From Lachnospiraceae bacterium (GTDB lineage: Bacteria; Bacillota; Clostridia; Lachnospirales; Lachnospiraceae), in the NCBI GenBank assembly GCA_014804785.1, contig JAAUZD010000043.1:124001-188000 (forward strand): a stretch of DNA of 64,000 bases, given 5' to 3'. Shown here piece after piece: positions 10,243 through 18,332 of the stretch. A program made the position numbers and the translations under genes. The notes beneath the pieces are model-generated. The model did no database searches. It saw only the letters and a list, made by a program, of their open reading frames with translations, and had not been told where the DNA came from. The number at the start of each line of letters is the position of its first letter. Position 1 is the first letter of the stretch.

Positions 10243-10302
10243 AGTACAAGTGTAATGAACCTTTCATGCTTATAAATGAAAATTATGCGAGGAGGATTTA
10301 AG

Positions 10303-12024
10303 ATGAGCTATAAGGAGCAATATGATTTTTGGCTGGAAGATGCCTATTTTGATGAGAAAACCAAAGAAGAGCTGCGTGGTATTGCAGGAGATGAAAAGGA
10401 AATAGAAGACCGCTTCTACAAGGAACTGGAATTTGGAACAGGGGGACTTCGCGGGGTGATTGGTGCAGGTACCAATCGTATGAATATTTACACCGTAAGA
10501 AAAGCAACCCAGGGTCTTGCAAATTATATTATCAAACAGGGCGGAAAAGACAGGGGCGTAGCGATTGCATATGATTCAAGAAGGATGTCTCCTGAGTTTG
10601 CGGACGAGGCAGCCCTCTGCCTTGCAGCGAATGGTATTAAAGCATATGTGTTTGATGCCCTTCGCCCTACACCGGAACTTTCTTTTGCCCTTCGGACACT
10701 GAACTGTATTTCCGGAATTGTCATCACGGCAAGCCATAATCCGCCGGAATATAACGGATACAAGGCTTATTGGGAGGATGGCGCACAGGTTACGGCGCCT
10801 AAGGACGTGGAGATCATTACCGAGGTTAAGAATGTGACAGATTATCATCAGGTAAAGACCATGGACAAAGAAGAAGCCATTGAGGCAGGTCTTTATCAGG
10901 TAATCGGTAAGGAAATTGATGATGCATACATGGAAGAACTTAAGAAACAGATCATCCATCCTGAAATCATCAAGGAAGTAGCTGACGATATCAAGATTGT
11001 CTATTCACCTTTTAATGGAACCGGCAATGTGCCTGTAAGGAGAATTCTCTCTGAACTTGGTTTCAAGCATGTTTACGTGGTGCCGGAGCAGGAACTTCCG
11101 GATCCCGATTTTACAACGCTGGAGTACCCTAACCCGGAGGATCCCAAGGCATTTACACTTGCCCTTAAGCTTGCAAAGGAAAAGAATGCAGACATTATTC
11201 TTGCAACCGACCCGGACGCAGACCGGCTTGGAATTTATGCGTTGGATAGTAAATCAGGAGAATATATTCCTTTTACAGGCAATATGTCGGGCATGCTGAT
11301 TGCAGAATATATTTTAAGAGAAAGAACGGCTACAGGAACCATGCCGGAAAATCCCGCCCTGGTAACGACCATTGTTACCACCAATATGGCGGCAGCCATT
11401 GCAAAGGACTACAATGTAAAATTTATTGAGGTGCTGACAGGATTTAAATATATTGGAGAGCAGATTAAATTATTTGAACAGACCGGATCAAATAATTACG
11501 TATTCGGACTGGAAGAAAGTTATGGCTGCTTGGCAGGCACTCATGCAAGGGATAAGGATGCGGTTGTTGCCGTTATGTGTCTGTGTGAGATGGCAGCATG
11601 GTGCAAAAAGAATGGAATCACCGTTTGGGATCAGATGCTGAAGCTCTATGAAAAATATGGATACTTCAAAGAAACCCAATATGCGATTACCTTAAAGGGG
11701 ATTGACGGATCCAAGCAGATTGCCGAAATGATGGATAAGCTGAGAAGCAATCCGCCTAAGAATTTTGGTGACCTTACTGTAAAGGAATTCAGAGATTACG
11801 GCAGCGGCATCACAAAAGATATAGCAACAGGCGAAGAAAAACCTACGGGTCTGCCAAAGTCCAATGTGCTGTATTTTGACCTTACCAATGATTCGTGGTG
11901 CTGTGCACGTCCTTCAGGTACAGAGCCAAAAATCAAATTTTATATGGGCGTCAAAGGAACCAGCCTTGCTGATGCAGAGGATAAAGTTTTAAAACTTACA
12001 GAGGCGCTTAAGGCTTATCTGTAA
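10303..12024 (+). CDS. pgcA: phospho-sugar mutase (alpha-phosphoglucomutase, PgcA type)
   Basis: Converts glucose-6-phosphate to glucose-1-phosphate, the substrate of RfbA and of UDP-glucose synthesis. The phosphoserine loop TASHNPPEYNGYK lies near residue 141, the Mg-binding loop DPDADRLG near 302, the sugar loop GLEESYG near 400 and the phosphate loop PSGTEPKIKFY near the end. The length of 573 residues fits the PgcA branch, which is longer than GlmM. The ORF track starts at 10276; the ATG at 10303 follows GAGGAGG and aligns with the family start. A promoter precedes it and a strong terminator follows. Confidence 0.93.
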   Translation: MSYKEQYDFWLEDAYFDEKTKEELRGIAGDEKEIEDRFYKELEFGTGGLRGVIGAGTNRMNIYTVRKATQGLANYIIKQGGKDRGVAIAYDSRRMSPEFADEAALCLAANGIKAYVFDALRPTPELSFALRTLNCISGIVITASHNPPEYNGYKAYWEDGAQVTAPKDVEIITEVKNVTDYHQVKTMDKEEAIEAGLYQVIGKEIDDAYMEELKKQIIHPEIIKEVADDIKIVYSPFNGTGNVPVRRILSELGFKHVYVVPEQELPDPDFTTLEYPNPEDPKAFTLALKLAKEKNADIILATDPDADRLGIYALDSKSGEYIPFTGNMSGMLIAEYILRERTATGTMPENPALVTTIVTTNMAAAIAKDYNVKFIEVLTGFKYIGEQIKLFEQTGSNNYVFGLEESYGCLAGTHARDKDAVVAVMCLCEMAAWCKKNGITVWDQMLKLYEKYGYFKETQYAITLKGIDGSKQIAEMMDKLRSNPPKNFGDLTVKEFRDYGSGITKDIATGEEKPTGLPKSNVLYFDLTNDSWCCARPSGTEPKIKFYMGVKGTSLADAEDKVLKLTEALKAYL

Positions 12025-12051
12025 ATGGAGCAAACATAAGGATGAAATATG

Positions 12052-12084
12052 GAATCGCCCTGCTAAAACAGGGCGATTCTTATA
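12052..12084 (+). terminator. intrinsic terminator after phosphoglucomutase
   Basis: A perfect 11-bp stem GAATCGCCCTG / CAGGGCGATTC with a 6-base loop, followed by TTAT. It closes the pgcA transcript. Confidence 0.8.
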
Positions 12085-12085
12085 G

Positions 12086-12103
12086 GTGCGCCTTGCGGCG
12101 CAC
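12086..12103 (+). other. small perfect hairpin in front of TTG-started gene
   Basis: GTGCGCC-TTGC-GGCGCAC forms a 7-bp stem with a tetraloop directly after the terminator and about 10 bases before the ribosome binding site of the next gene. The ORF track places its GTG start inside this hairpin, which is unlikely. It may protect the 5' end of the message or extend the terminator. Confidence 0.45.
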
Positions 12104-12127
12104 GTCTCTAACGGGGAGGTGATAAAA

Positions 12128-13510
12128 TTGGGGAAGATTGCAAAGCTCAGCAATCTGAAAAAAACACTGCGTTATTTAAAGAAAAACGGAATACGCCGGG
12201 CATACTATGCCATGAAAGAACGAATTGAGATAGAGACGAAGGAAGAGTATAGCTATGAGCCTTTGAGTGAGCAACAAAAAAACCGACAGATGCAGGATGG
12301 GAAAAGATTTTCTATAAAATTCAGCATTCTTGTGCCTGCTTTTGAGACAAAGGAAGAGTACCTGCGAGCCATGCTGGACTCGGTTTTGTCACAGACCTAT
12401 GGAAATTTTGAACTGATCGTTGCCGATGCAAGCGAAAGTGACCGGGTGGAACAAGTAATCAGTACTTATACAGATAAGCGGATCATGTACAGGCGTCTTA
12501 AGCAAAATGCAGGTATTTCCGCCAATACAAATCAGGCATTGATGTATGCCACGGGAGATTATGCAGGCCTGCTTGATCATGATGATGTGCTTACGCCTGA
12601 TGCACTTTATGAAATGGCTGCCTGTATTGCAAAATATGAAGCGGATGAGATCGGGCTGCAACTCATATATTCAGATGAAGATAAATGCGATGAAAGTCAG
12701 ACCAATTATTTTGAAATCAACCGGAAACCGGAATTTAATATAGATTTGCTGCTGACCAATAACTATATCTGTCATTTTACAGTAATGAAACGCCAGCTGA
12801 TGCAGGAACTCGGCTTCCGCAGCGTATGCGACGGCGCCCAGGATTATGATCTTGTGCTCCGTGCTCTGAATGTAATGCTGGGAAAAGATAAAAAACGGAC
12901 GAAAAAGAAAGATGTACCGGTGGCACATATTCCCAAGGTATTATACCACTGGAGATGCCATGAACATTCCACCTCAGAAAATCCTGCAAGCAAGCAATAT
13001 GCTTATGATGCAGGAAAGAGGGCATTGGAAGATTTCTTAAGGGCAAGGGGATTTAAAGGGACGGTGTCTCACCTGCCCCATCTCGGTTTTTACAGGGTTG
13101 ACTATCAACCGGATCTGATTGCGAACAGACCCGATGTGGCGGTAGTAGGCGGCAGACTGCTGGATAAAAAGAATAAAATAACGGGTGGAATATACACTGC
13201 TGAGGGACAGCCCCTATATCTGGGGCTTCACAAAGAGTACAGCGGATACATGCACAGAGCCGTACTGCAGCAGGAGGCGGAGATGGTGGATGTTCGCTGC
13301 ATGAGAGTGTCTCTGGCAGCTGAGGCGATTCTGGAAGAAATGATTGGTCTCCCCTATCTGCAGCACCCCGGGACAGGCAGATTTGACTGGAGAGACTGCC
13401 TGAAAGAAGATGTGGATTTTCTGGATTTAAGCCGCAGATTCTGCGATAAGGTGAGAGAGCAAGGCTATCGGATCGTTTGGGATCCCGCCATGTCAGACAA
13501 AATTGACTGA
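12128..13510 (+). CDS. family-2 glycosyltransferase with a truncated second domain
   Basis: Residues about 65-330 are a full GT2 domain (FSILVPAFETKEEY, GLLDHDDVL, then IPKVLYHWR), close to domain 1 of the 666-residue protein at 8225. The last 120 residues match only the distal half of a second GT2 domain (RPDVAVVGGRLLD, EDVDFLDLSRR) and lack its nucleotide-binding half. The chosen start is TTG at 12128, behind a strong GGGGAGGTG at 7-base spacing, which gives 460 residues; the tracked GTG at 12086 lies in a hairpin. It is probably part of the same glycan assembly line. Confidence 0.8.
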   Translation: MGKIAKLSNLKKTLRYLKKNGIRRAYYAMKERIEIETKEEYSYEPLSEQQKNRQMQDGKRFSIKFSILVPAFETKEEYLRAMLDSVLSQTYGNFELIVADASESDRVEQVISTYTDKRIMYRRLKQNAGISANTNQALMYATGDYAGLLDHDDVLTPDALYEMAACIAKYEADEIGLQLIYSDEDKCDESQTNYFEINRKPEFNIDLLLTNNYICHFTVMKRQLMQELGFRSVCDGAQDYDLVLRALNVMLGKDKKRTKKKDVPVAHIPKVLYHWRCHEHSTSENPASKQYAYDAGKRALEDFLRARGFKGTVSHLPHLGFYRVDYQPDLIANRPDVAVVGGRLLDKKNKITGGIYTAEGQPLYLGLHKEYSGYMHRAVLQQEAEMVDVRCMRVSLAAEAILEEMIGLPYLQHPGTGRFDWRDCLKEDVDFLDLSRRFCDKVREQGYRIVWDPAMSDKID

Positions 13511-13551
13511 AAGCAATTTATAATATAAATAGTTAAATGAGGATTTAATAT

Positions 13552-14514
13552 ATGGCAAGCACAACCGTGGTGATACCAAATTACAAGGGAATAAACTATA
13601 TAGACAACTGCCTTGCATCCATTTATAAGGGAACTGTTATTCCCCAAATCATCATGGTGGACAATCATTCTGAAGATGGAAGCCTCCCCCTTGTGAAAGA
13701 AAAGTACCCTGAGGTTAAGATCATAGAATTTACAGAAAACAAGGGATTCTGCAAGGCTGTGAATGCAGGCATCAAAGCGGCGGAGACACAGTATGTCCTT
13801 CTCCTTAACAATGACACGGAAGTAGACGCCCATATGATATCCAGTCTGGAGAAAGCCCTTGACAAGGACCGGACGGCATTTGCTGCAGCGGCGAAGATGA
13901 TCGATCTCCACAATCCTGACCGATTAGACGGTGCAGGCGATTTCTACTGTGCTCTGGGCTGGGCATTTGCCAGAGGAAAGGACAAGCCGACAGAGGCTTA
14001 TGACAAGCCTGGACGAATCTTTTCTGCCTGTGCCGGCGCTGCCCTTTATAGACGTGCAATATTTGATAACATAGGTTATTTTGACGAAAATCATTTTGCA
14101 TATCTGGAAGATATGGATATAGGATATCGTGCAAACATTCATGGTTATCATAATATATATGCCCCAGATGCAAAGGTCTACCATGCCGGAAGCGCTGCCA
14201 CCGGCTCTCGGCACAACACTTTCAAAGTGACTCTCTCCGCCAGGAACAGCGTCTACCTGATTTATAAGAACATGCCCGCGCTGCAATTCATTTTGAACCT
14301 CCCTCTTCTGCTCATAGGGTATGGCATAAAATGTCTCTTCTTTACACTGAAAGGAATGGGCGGCGCTTACCTTTCCGGCTTTTTTCAGGGAATACGCTTA
14401 TCCTTTTCAGAGGAAGGAAAGAAAAATAAAGTAAGTTTTACTGTACGGAACCTGCCGAACTACCGCTGGATCCAGATTCAGCTGTGGATGAATATTTTCA
14501 GAAAATTATTTTAG
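13552..14514 (+). CDS. family-2 glycosyltransferase, rhamnosyltransferase-like (WbbL type)
   Basis: A 320-residue single-domain GT2 enzyme. TTVVIPNYKGINYIDNCL opens the nucleotide-binding fold, IIMVDNHS follows, and LLLNNDTEVD holds the metal-binding aspartates. EDMDIGYR is the expected acidic motif of dTDP-rhamnose-using enzymes. A hydrophobic segment near residue 250 suggests membrane association. The rhamnose genes at the start of the window make dTDP-rhamnose a likely donor, but this is inferred. The restriction-modification genes begin 38 bases downstream on the other strand. Confidence 0.85.
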   Translation: MASTTVVIPNYKGINYIDNCLASIYKGTVIPQIIMVDNHSEDGSLPLVKEKYPEVKIIEFTENKGFCKAVNAGIKAAETQYVLLLNNDTEVDAHMISSLEKALDKDRTAFAAAAKMIDLHNPDRLDGAGDFYCALGWAFARGKDKPTEAYDKPGRIFSACAGAALYRRAIFDNIGYFDENHFAYLEDMDIGYRANIHGYHNIYAPDAKVYHAGSAATGSRHNTFKVTLSARNSVYLIYKNMPALQFILNLPLLLIGYGIKCLFFTLKGMGGAYLSGFFQGIRLSFSEEGKKNKVSFTVRNLPNYRWIQIQLWMNIFRKLF

Positions 14515-14552
14515 AGGAAGGCAGTGAAAGACAGGGAAATATTTCTTTCATT

Positions 14553-15449
14553 TTATTCCTTCATTCTCAATAAAATATTATCAAAATATTCTTTATTTAT
14601 TTCGAATCCGATATATTCTCGTTTTAGATTTTTTGCTGCAACCAATGTTGTCCCACATCCGCAAAATGGATCCAACACAGTTTGTCCCTCTTTTGTAACA
14701 AGTGAAATCAAAATTTCCATTAATTTAACGGCTTTCTGCGTTGGATGTAATCCTCTATCAGTTTTTTGCGTTTGTACCTTTAAAATATTAGAACATACTT
14801 CCAATCCCTCATTTAATGAGGTTAATTCTCTTAACTTATTTTCATTAAATGCCCCTACTTCATACTTTAAAATATTATCGGTCAATGTACTTCCTTGCGG
14901 ATATGGTTTCATAAACCATAAAACAGGTTCAAATAATGGTCTGAGATTGCCTATTTTCCATCCTTCCCATGCCTTACTATTTTCTTTATCATTTCTTCTA
15001 TCAAATACACAACTTACTCTTTGGGCTCTGTATGCTGCCGCTTCCTTTTCCCACGAAATCATATCTTTAAATATAAACCCGGCATCCTCCATTGCACAAA
15101 TACATCTATGTGCCAATCTCCTTCCCGCAAAGATAAAACAACTTGCACCCGGTTTCAAGACTCTTAACCATTCTTCTGCCCACGATGAACACCATTGATA
15201 ATATTCAATTGGAATATTTCTATCCGACTGGGACCAACCATTTAAGGGCTTACCTCTCGTTTTAAATATACTACCGGATTTTTCTTGTGCTGGACTTTTT
15301 CCTAAAAGCGCACTATTGGTATTGTTGTGCAACACATCCCATTCATCGTAATTTATACCATATGGAATATCTGATAAAATTAAATGAACAGACTCTGTTT
15401 CAACACTCTTTATCAGTTGTATTGAATCTCCCAACTCTATTCTACTCAT
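14553..15449 (-). CDS. beta-class DNA methyltransferase of a HindIII-like system
   Basis: Modifies DNA, presumably adenine, to protect it from the adjacent endonuclease. Motif IV is DIPYG near residue 27 and motif I is DPFCGCGTT near residue 258; this IV-before-I order is that of beta-class methylases. HPTQKAVKLME before motif I is also typical. At 298 residues it appears complete, and an AGGTAA stands before its ATG. The gene begins 11 bases after the endonuclease stop, so the two are co-transcribed. The target AAGCTT is inferred from the partner's resemblance to HindIII. The gene is AT-richer than the flanking glycan genes, a sign of transfer. Confidence 0.88.
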   Translation of the reverse strand: MSRIELGDSIQLIKSVETESVHLILSDIPYGINYDEWDVLHNNTNSALLGKSPAQEKSGSIFKTRGKPLNGWSQSDRNIPIEYYQWCSSWAEEWLRVLKPGASCFIFAGRRLAHRCICAMEDAGFIFKDMISWEKEAAAYRAQRVSCVFDRRNDKENSKAWEGWKIGNLRPLFEPVLWFMKPYPQGSTLTDNILKYEVGAFNENKLRELTSLNEGLEVCSNILKVQTQKTDRGLHPTQKAVKLMEILISLVTKEGQTVLDPFCGCGTTLVAAKNLKREYIGFEINKEYFDNILLRMKE

Positions 15450-15460
15450 ATTTCATTTAC

Positions 15461-16315
15461 CTACCGATTTAACTTATTTATGTATGTGGCAATTGCATTG
15501 ATTTTCTCTTGTAATTTCTTTGCCTTGATTAATTCTTCGATGGCCTTTTCTCTAGTATACTTTTTTATTTCTTCAATACATCCGTTCCAGTAATCAATTT
15601 CTATTTTCCCTCTATATACAATTAAATGCTTATAATTATTCAAAATATCTTTATATTCAGAATCTGACATACCTGTCTTTTTAGCAACATAAGCATCCAT
15701 TTTAGGTAAGAAACAACATTTTGCGTTTGCAAAGCTAAGAGATTTATCCCTTGCAATCATTTGAGATGCATTCCATAATGACTCAAGTGATAAAGAATCT
15801 GTCTCTCTAATATTTTGCTCTAGCATTATTGAAATATGTTCCCATGACAATAAACAAACATTATTATCCAATGCTTTTGAATATATTTGACTTGTTGCTT
15901 GTGGGTATTGAAAATAAGGTGCAACTAATATAGCATATTCATTTTCAGATCCTCTCCAATCACTTAAATTACTAACCTTAAAATCTTTTTGGTTTTTAGC
16001 AGTTCTACTTAAACGAAAGCATTTAGCATCTGCAACTAAACTATAATTATATCCGGAAATACTTTCGGCTAAAATATCAGCACTATCTGCTCTTTCGTCT
16101 AATGCACGAGCTGCTAATCCTAATAATCTAAAGCATCTAGCTAATACTATATCAGAAGCTTTTGAATATAATTTTTCTTCTGTTGAGTCATGTTCAATAT
16201 TCTCTGGTATTGTTCCAATTTCTTTTACAATACATTTAAATTCGTTTTCTGAAATATTATCAATAAAGTTACGTATTTCTTTAGTTGCAATCTTAAAATC
16301 TTTTACTGATATATT
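15461..16315 (-). CDS. HindIII-family type II restriction endonuclease, no normal start codon
   Basis: The ORF track starts at a TTG (15871), but I translated the same frame upward and it stays open for 148 more codons to a TAA at 16316-16318. That hidden part reads STEEKLYSKASDIVLAR, LVADAKCFRLSRTAKNQKD and APYFQYPQ, which agrees closely with HindIII as I remember it, including the D...DxK catalytic pattern (SADI, then DAK). The tracked part adds NVCLLSWEH and KYTREKAIEELI, also HindIII-like. About 284 residues remain against 300 for HindIII, so roughly 16 are missing at the N-terminus. No ATG, GTG or TTG exists in frame before the conserved region, so either a rare start (ATA or ATT) is used or the 5' end is damaged. 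The catalytic core is intact. Confidence 0.82.
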   Translation of the reverse strand, partial: NISVKDFKIATKEIRNFIDNISENEFKCIVKEIGTIPENIEHDSTEEKLYSKASDIVLARCFRLLGLAARALDERADSADILAESISGYNYSLVADAKCFRLSRTAKNQKDFKVSNLSDWRGSENEYAILVAPYFQYPQATSQIYSKALDNNVCLLSWEHISIMLEQNIRETDSLSLESLWNASQMIARDKSLSFANAKCCFLPKMDAYVAKKTGMSDSEYKDILNNYKHLIVYRGKIEIDYWNGCIEEIKKYTREKAIEELIKAKKLQEKINAIATYINKLNR

Positions 16316-16318
16316 TTA

Positions 16319-16347
16319 ATTATAGAACGTTTGTTCTGCAACTTCAA
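16319..16347 (-). promoter_or_regulatory. promoter with LexA (SOS)-box-like palindrome in its spacer
   Basis: On the minus strand TTGAAG (16342-16347) and a perfect TATAAT (16319-16324) are 17 bases apart. The spacer contains GAACAAACGTTC (16325-16336), which fits the Firmicute LexA/DinR pattern GAAC-N4-GTTC. A repressor bound there would cover the promoter. Transcription would begin near 16312, at the very start of the conserved endonuclease frame. Confidence 0.5.
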
Positions 16348-16748
16348 GAACAATCTTATTTATCTAAATAGTTTATCATATAACTGCTACAATAACTACT
16401 TTTTTATGTGCAAGACAAATAGATTCTTCCTTTGTAGTATTCCACTCTATCATCACCTGCTTTACCATTTGCACAAGTATTTTCTCGTCCAGATAGGTTA
16501 AAACTAACATTGTGTCCACGATCATTCTAACAAAAACAAATTCACCCAACTGAAAAAGTAGAACATATAATAATCATACAGACCTAAAACGCATAAACCG
16601 AGGAAGCACCAGACCAGTCCCCTCCCCACCCACTCCCCGTCTTCCCCTTCCTTACCGGACTACTGGACTCTCGTCCTCCCGCCCTCCGAATTTTGAGTTG
16701 TACTTTTTGTAATAATATTGTAAAATATTTGCAAGAAGGTAGCAGGAT
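16348..16748. other. gene-free spacer between restriction system and priming transferase, with G-quadruplex motif
   Basis: About 400 bases without a supported gene. The first 230 are AT-rich like the restriction island; composition then changes sharply to a C-rich tract. On the minus strand the tract 16619-16647 has five G runs (4, 4, 3, 4 and 4) with loops of 5, 3, 1 and 1, a canonical G-quadruplex pattern. The tracked minus ORF at 16584-16787 is a by-product of this tract. Confidence 0.6.
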
Positions 16749-18158
16749 ATGATAAAGGACAATCAGAAGTATTTCAATAGACTGCACTTGCTAGTCGATG
16801 CCGTTGTAGTAGCCATCGCCTACTTGTTTGCATGGTATATAAAGTTCTGCACCATTTTTGCCGATACGGAACCAGGTGCAGGCGCACTAGACACGAGGAC
16901 CTATTTCAGTTTCCTTTATTTTGTTGTGCCTGAATATATCATTTTATACTATTTTTTCAATTTGTACGCTCCAAAGCGTGCTACCAGACGAAAATATGAG
17001 CTTGAAGGCATTGTCAAGGCAAATACCGTTGGCATTGTCTTCTTTATTGTATTTTTGTATTTGATTAAGCAGCAGCATTTTTCCCGTTTTATGATGGGGG
17101 CATTTTTTGTGATCAATATAACCTTTACCACAATATGCCGTACGCTGATCAGAAATATGCTGCTTTATTTTAGGAAAAAGGGATATAATTTAAAATATAT
17201 TCTTCTTGTAGGCTATTCCAGGGCAGCAGAAGAATATGTTACCAGAATCAATGCAAATCCCCAATGGGGATATGTGGTCCGGGGAATACTGGATGACAGG
17301 ATTCCCAGCGGGACGGTTTATAAGGGCGTTAAAGTGGTTGGCAGGATAGAAAATATCAAGTATATTCTGCCTGAAAATAAGCTGGATGAAATTGCGATAA
17401 CGCTTGCACTGAAGGATTACGACCATCTGGAATATATTGTTGATTTATGTGAAAAGTCGGGGGTTCATACGAAGTTCATTCCCGATTATAATTCATTGGT
17501 GCCAAGTCATCCCTATACAGAGGATCTGATGGGACTGCCGGTAATCAATATCCGCTATGTGCCGCTGACCAATACCCTGAACTGGGTGACCAAACGGGCG
17601 GTGGATATCGTAGGAGCTTCCCTTGGGATTATCCTGTCTTCCCCCATCATGCTAGTGGCTGCCCTGGCTGTGAGATTTACGAGCCGCGGACCGATTCTTT
17701 TTAAACAGGAGAGGGTGGGACTCCACAATAAAACTTTTAAAATGTATAAATTCAGGACAATGGAGATGCAGAAACCTTCGGCAGAGCAGAAGGCGTGGAC
17801 AGTGAAAGACGATCCCAGAGTCACTAAAGTAGGAAAATTTTTGCGGCGCACCAGTTTAGACGAGTTGCCCCAGTTGTTCAATATATTGATAGGTGAGATG
17901 TCGTTAGTGGGACCAAGACCGGAACGTCCCCAGTTCGTGGATGTTTTCAAGGAGGAAATTCCGCGTTATATGATAAAGCATCAGGTCAGACCGGGACTTA
18001 CCGGCTGGGCCCAGATTAATGGGTATCGGGGAGATACTTCCATCCGTAAGAGAATTGAGTATGATTTATTTTATATTGAGAACTGGACCCTGGCAATGGA
18101 TTTTAAAATTATGTTTCTGACGATATTCAAGGGTTTCATCAACAAAAATGCTTATTAG
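16749..18158 (+). CDS. polyprenyl-phosphate sugar-1-phosphate transferase (priming transferase, WcaJ/CpsE family)
   Basis: Starts a lipid-linked repeat unit by moving a sugar-1-phosphate from a UDP-sugar to undecaprenyl phosphate. The 469-residue protein has four to five N-terminal membrane segments, a central Rossmann-like domain (YILLVGYSRAAEEYV) and, from about residue 278, the bacterial sugar transferase domain: KRAVDIVGA, FKQERVG, KMYKFRTM, SLDELPQL, GPRPERP. All catalytic motifs are present. The upstream ribosome binding site is modest (AAGGT). Its presence beside an ABC exporter suggests either a hybrid pathway or a second glycan. Confidence 0.93.
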   Translation: MIKDNQKYFNRLHLLVDAVVVAIAYLFAWYIKFCTIFADTEPGAGALDTRTYFSFLYFVVPEYIILYYFFNLYAPKRATRRKYELEGIVKANTVGIVFFIVFLYLIKQQHFSRFMMGAFFVINITFTTICRTLIRNMLLYFRKKGYNLKYILLVGYSRAAEEYVTRINANPQWGYVVRGILDDRIPSGTVYKGVKVVGRIENIKYILPENKLDEIAITLALKDYDHLEYIVDLCEKSGVHTKFIPDYNSLVPSHPYTEDLMGLPVINIRYVPLTNTLNWVTKRAVDIVGASLGIILSSPIMLVAALAVRFTSRGPILFKQERVGLHNKTFKMYKFRTMEMQKPSAEQKAWTVKDDPRVTKVGKFLRRTSLDELPQLFNILIGEMSLVGPRPERPQFVDVFKEEIPRYMIKHQVRPGLTGWAQINGYRGDTSIRKRIEYDLFYIENWTLAMDFKIMFLTIFKGFINKNAY

Positions 18159-18332
18159 AAACTTTGTGAATATAAAAGTATTAATTTACAAATCTTAAGG
18201 ATAGATTAAAAAAACGTTCAGGGGCTTGCCTAATGGAAAATTTTGTGCCAAAATAGTATCTTGTGAGAAATCACAGATGATAAAGCCCAATATAGATATG
18301 AAATTGAAGTAAATAAGGGAGAGATTGATCGT

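Noticed and set aside
12086-12128. GTG at 12086 as glycosyltransferase start
   Set aside because: It lies inside a hairpin directly after a terminator; the TTG at 12128 has a strong ribosome binding site.
14524-15198. 224-residue plus-strand ORF
   Set aside because: Antisense of the DNA methyltransferase, whose motifs are clear on the minus strand.
15461-15871. 136-residue protein from TTG at 15871 as a full gene
   Set aside because: The same frame extends upstream for 148 codons with HindIII-like sequence; the TTG is internal.
16584-16787. 67-residue minus-strand ORF
   Set aside because: Covers the G-rich tract and the start of the priming transferase; low-complexity product without support.
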